Below are positions 63,280 to 64,000 of a stretch of DNA of 64,000 nt, in pieces. The notes beneath the pieces are model-generated. The model searched no databases. It had not been told where the DNA came from and was given only the letters and a program-made list of their open reading frames with translations. Within the stretch, counting starts at the first letter, position 1, and the number at the start of each line of letters is the position of its first letter. The stretch comes from Photobacterium aquae (GTDB lineage: Bacteria; Pseudomonadota; Gammaproteobacteria; Enterobacterales; Vibrionaceae). The stretch covers positions 88,476 through 152,475 of the forward strand of contig NZ_LDOT01000034.1 of NCBI RefSeq assembly GCF_001029445.1. The letters run 5' to 3'. The position numbers and the translations under genes are program-made.

Positions 63280-63474
63280 GTAATCAATCTGTCCCTTCAA
63301 TTTTTACCTCTTCGATGCCACAGCCAGACAACAAAAAACCATAAGCAATAATGATTTCATGCAACCAGTTGACTTAAAAGGATACTGATAAGAAAATCAT
63401 GCGCAATTAAACGTGTATTAGGCTGGGGAAAGCGAGCATGCTGTTTAATACACTGTTAAGCGTATAGGAGCAAC

Positions 63475-63984
63475 ATGAAGAAAATTCTCATCATTGGCAA
63501 TTCGGGCTCAGGAAAGAGCTGGCTGTCAGAGCAGTTATCACGAAAGCTCCAGTTGCAAGAGGTTAACTTGGACTCAATTGTATGGGAGCCCGGTGGCTAT
63601 AACCGTAAACGATCCCCTGAAGCAATTGAAGATGAAATTGCTAGCTTACGAACCCAACATAGTTGGGTGATTGAAGGGGTGTTTGGTGCCTTAGCTGAAC
63701 AGCTTATACCTTCTGCTGATACGCTGTTATTCCTGGATTTAGAGTGGTCCGTGTGTGAGAGTTCCCTTCATGCGCGGGGCTCAGAGAGTTCGAAGCAACT
63801 TGATGTGGAACAGGCCGAGAAAAATTTTAGCGAGTTATTGCAGTGGGCTTCTGAGTACTCGGAACGAGAGTCTAAAAGCTCATGGCAGTTTCATCAGCTG
63901 TTGTTCAACGATTTTCACGGTAAGAAAATACGTTTTGCTACACGCTCACAAGTCAACTCATTTGTTGCGGAAACAACATGCTAA
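63475..63984 (+). CDS. P-loop kinase-like protein (FlaR/adenylate kinase-related)
   Basis: 169 residues starting MKKILIIGNSGSGKSWLSEQL, with Walker A GNSGSGKS at 8-15 and the EVNLDSIVWEPGG segment typical of DNA topology modulation (FlaR) kinases. The expected later LFLDLEW strand is present, but the Arg-rich lid usual in the family is missing or changed, so the enzyme may be atypical. AGGAGC precedes ATG. First host gene beyond the element. It lies after a gap of 195 bases without features. Confidence 0.7.
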   Translation: MKKILIIGNSGSGKSWLSEQLSRKLQLQEVNLDSIVWEPGGYNRKRSPEAIEDEIASLRTQHSWVIEGVFGALAEQLIPSADTLLFLDLEWSVCESSLHARGSESSKQLDVEQAEKNFSELLQWASEYSERESKSSWQFHQLLFNDFHGKKIRFATRSQVNSFVAETTC

Positions 63985-64000
63985 CACATATGAGCCTTTG

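Overview
The window looks like chromosomal DNA of a marine gamma-proteobacterium of the family Vibrionaceae, most likely Photobacterium or a close relative. The evidence is the gene set: a FabY-type ketosynthase, CheV, NhaD, a proteobacterial dedicated sortase (Pds) regulatory set, a large ferredoxin-GltD-FdhF fusion and gcvT/gcvH/gcvP. No rRNA, tRNA or CRISPR array was seen. The genus is inferred from these genes, not from any search.

Layout. 0-6 kb: 3' end of a glycerophosphodiester phosphodiesterase, an RhlE-like RNA helicase, a PfkB kinase behind a FabY-like ketoacyl synthase, and a divergent GlxA-type AraC regulator with a clear inverted-repeat operator between them. 6-17 kb: small envelope proteins, a lipoprotein pullulanase, an outer-membrane barrel protein, a parvulin, a double-CDGSH/glutamate synthase-like fusion and an isochorismatase-like hydrolase. 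17-20.6 kb is a decaying accessory patch: a gene remnant, YefM-YoeB, a zinc metallopeptidase, a frameshifted lipoprotein gene and a fragment of a RES-domain toxin. 20.7-32.5 kb: an orphan DmsC-like anchor, an MFS exporter, NagA, two LysR regulators, an alkyl sulfatase, an outer-membrane protein and NhaD. 32.8-35.1 kb: two peptide-type ABC ATPases and a small unknown protein, translationally coupled and preceded by a Fur-box-like sequence, with no permease or binding protein. 35-46 kb: PBP5-type carboxypeptidase, a nucleotidyltransferase, an SgrR-like regulator, the formate dehydrogenase fusion and CheV. 46-50.4 kb: PdsO and the PdsR/PdsS two-component pair, but no sortase and no sortase target. 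51-58 kb: glycine cleavage genes gcvT (minus strand), an XRE-cupin regulator, then gcvH and gcvP (plus strand) behind a near-consensus PurR operator.

The most notable feature begins seven bases after the gcvP stop. The segment 58076-63205 (about 5.1 kb) starts TGATCACAG and ends CTGTGTTCA. It has imperfect inverted ends and three iterated 18-bp repeats at each end, and is flanked by the direct repeat GTTTTT. It encodes no transposase related to those ends. Inside are an IS3-family (IS407-group-like) insertion sequence whose transposase carries a nonsense codon, and a 1058-residue SIR2 / degenerate P-loop NTPase / TPR protein resembling SIR2-STAND anti-phage proteins. The best reading is a trans-mobilised, transposase-less defence cassette that has parted gcvP from its original terminator, now at 63248-63279. 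That is an inference from sequence layout, and function is untested.

Most genes are preceded by a plausible Shine-Dalgarno sequence, and many transcription units end in strong hairpin terminators. Where the longest reading frame and the best ribosome-binding site disagreed, the start given here is the one supported by the ribosome-binding site.
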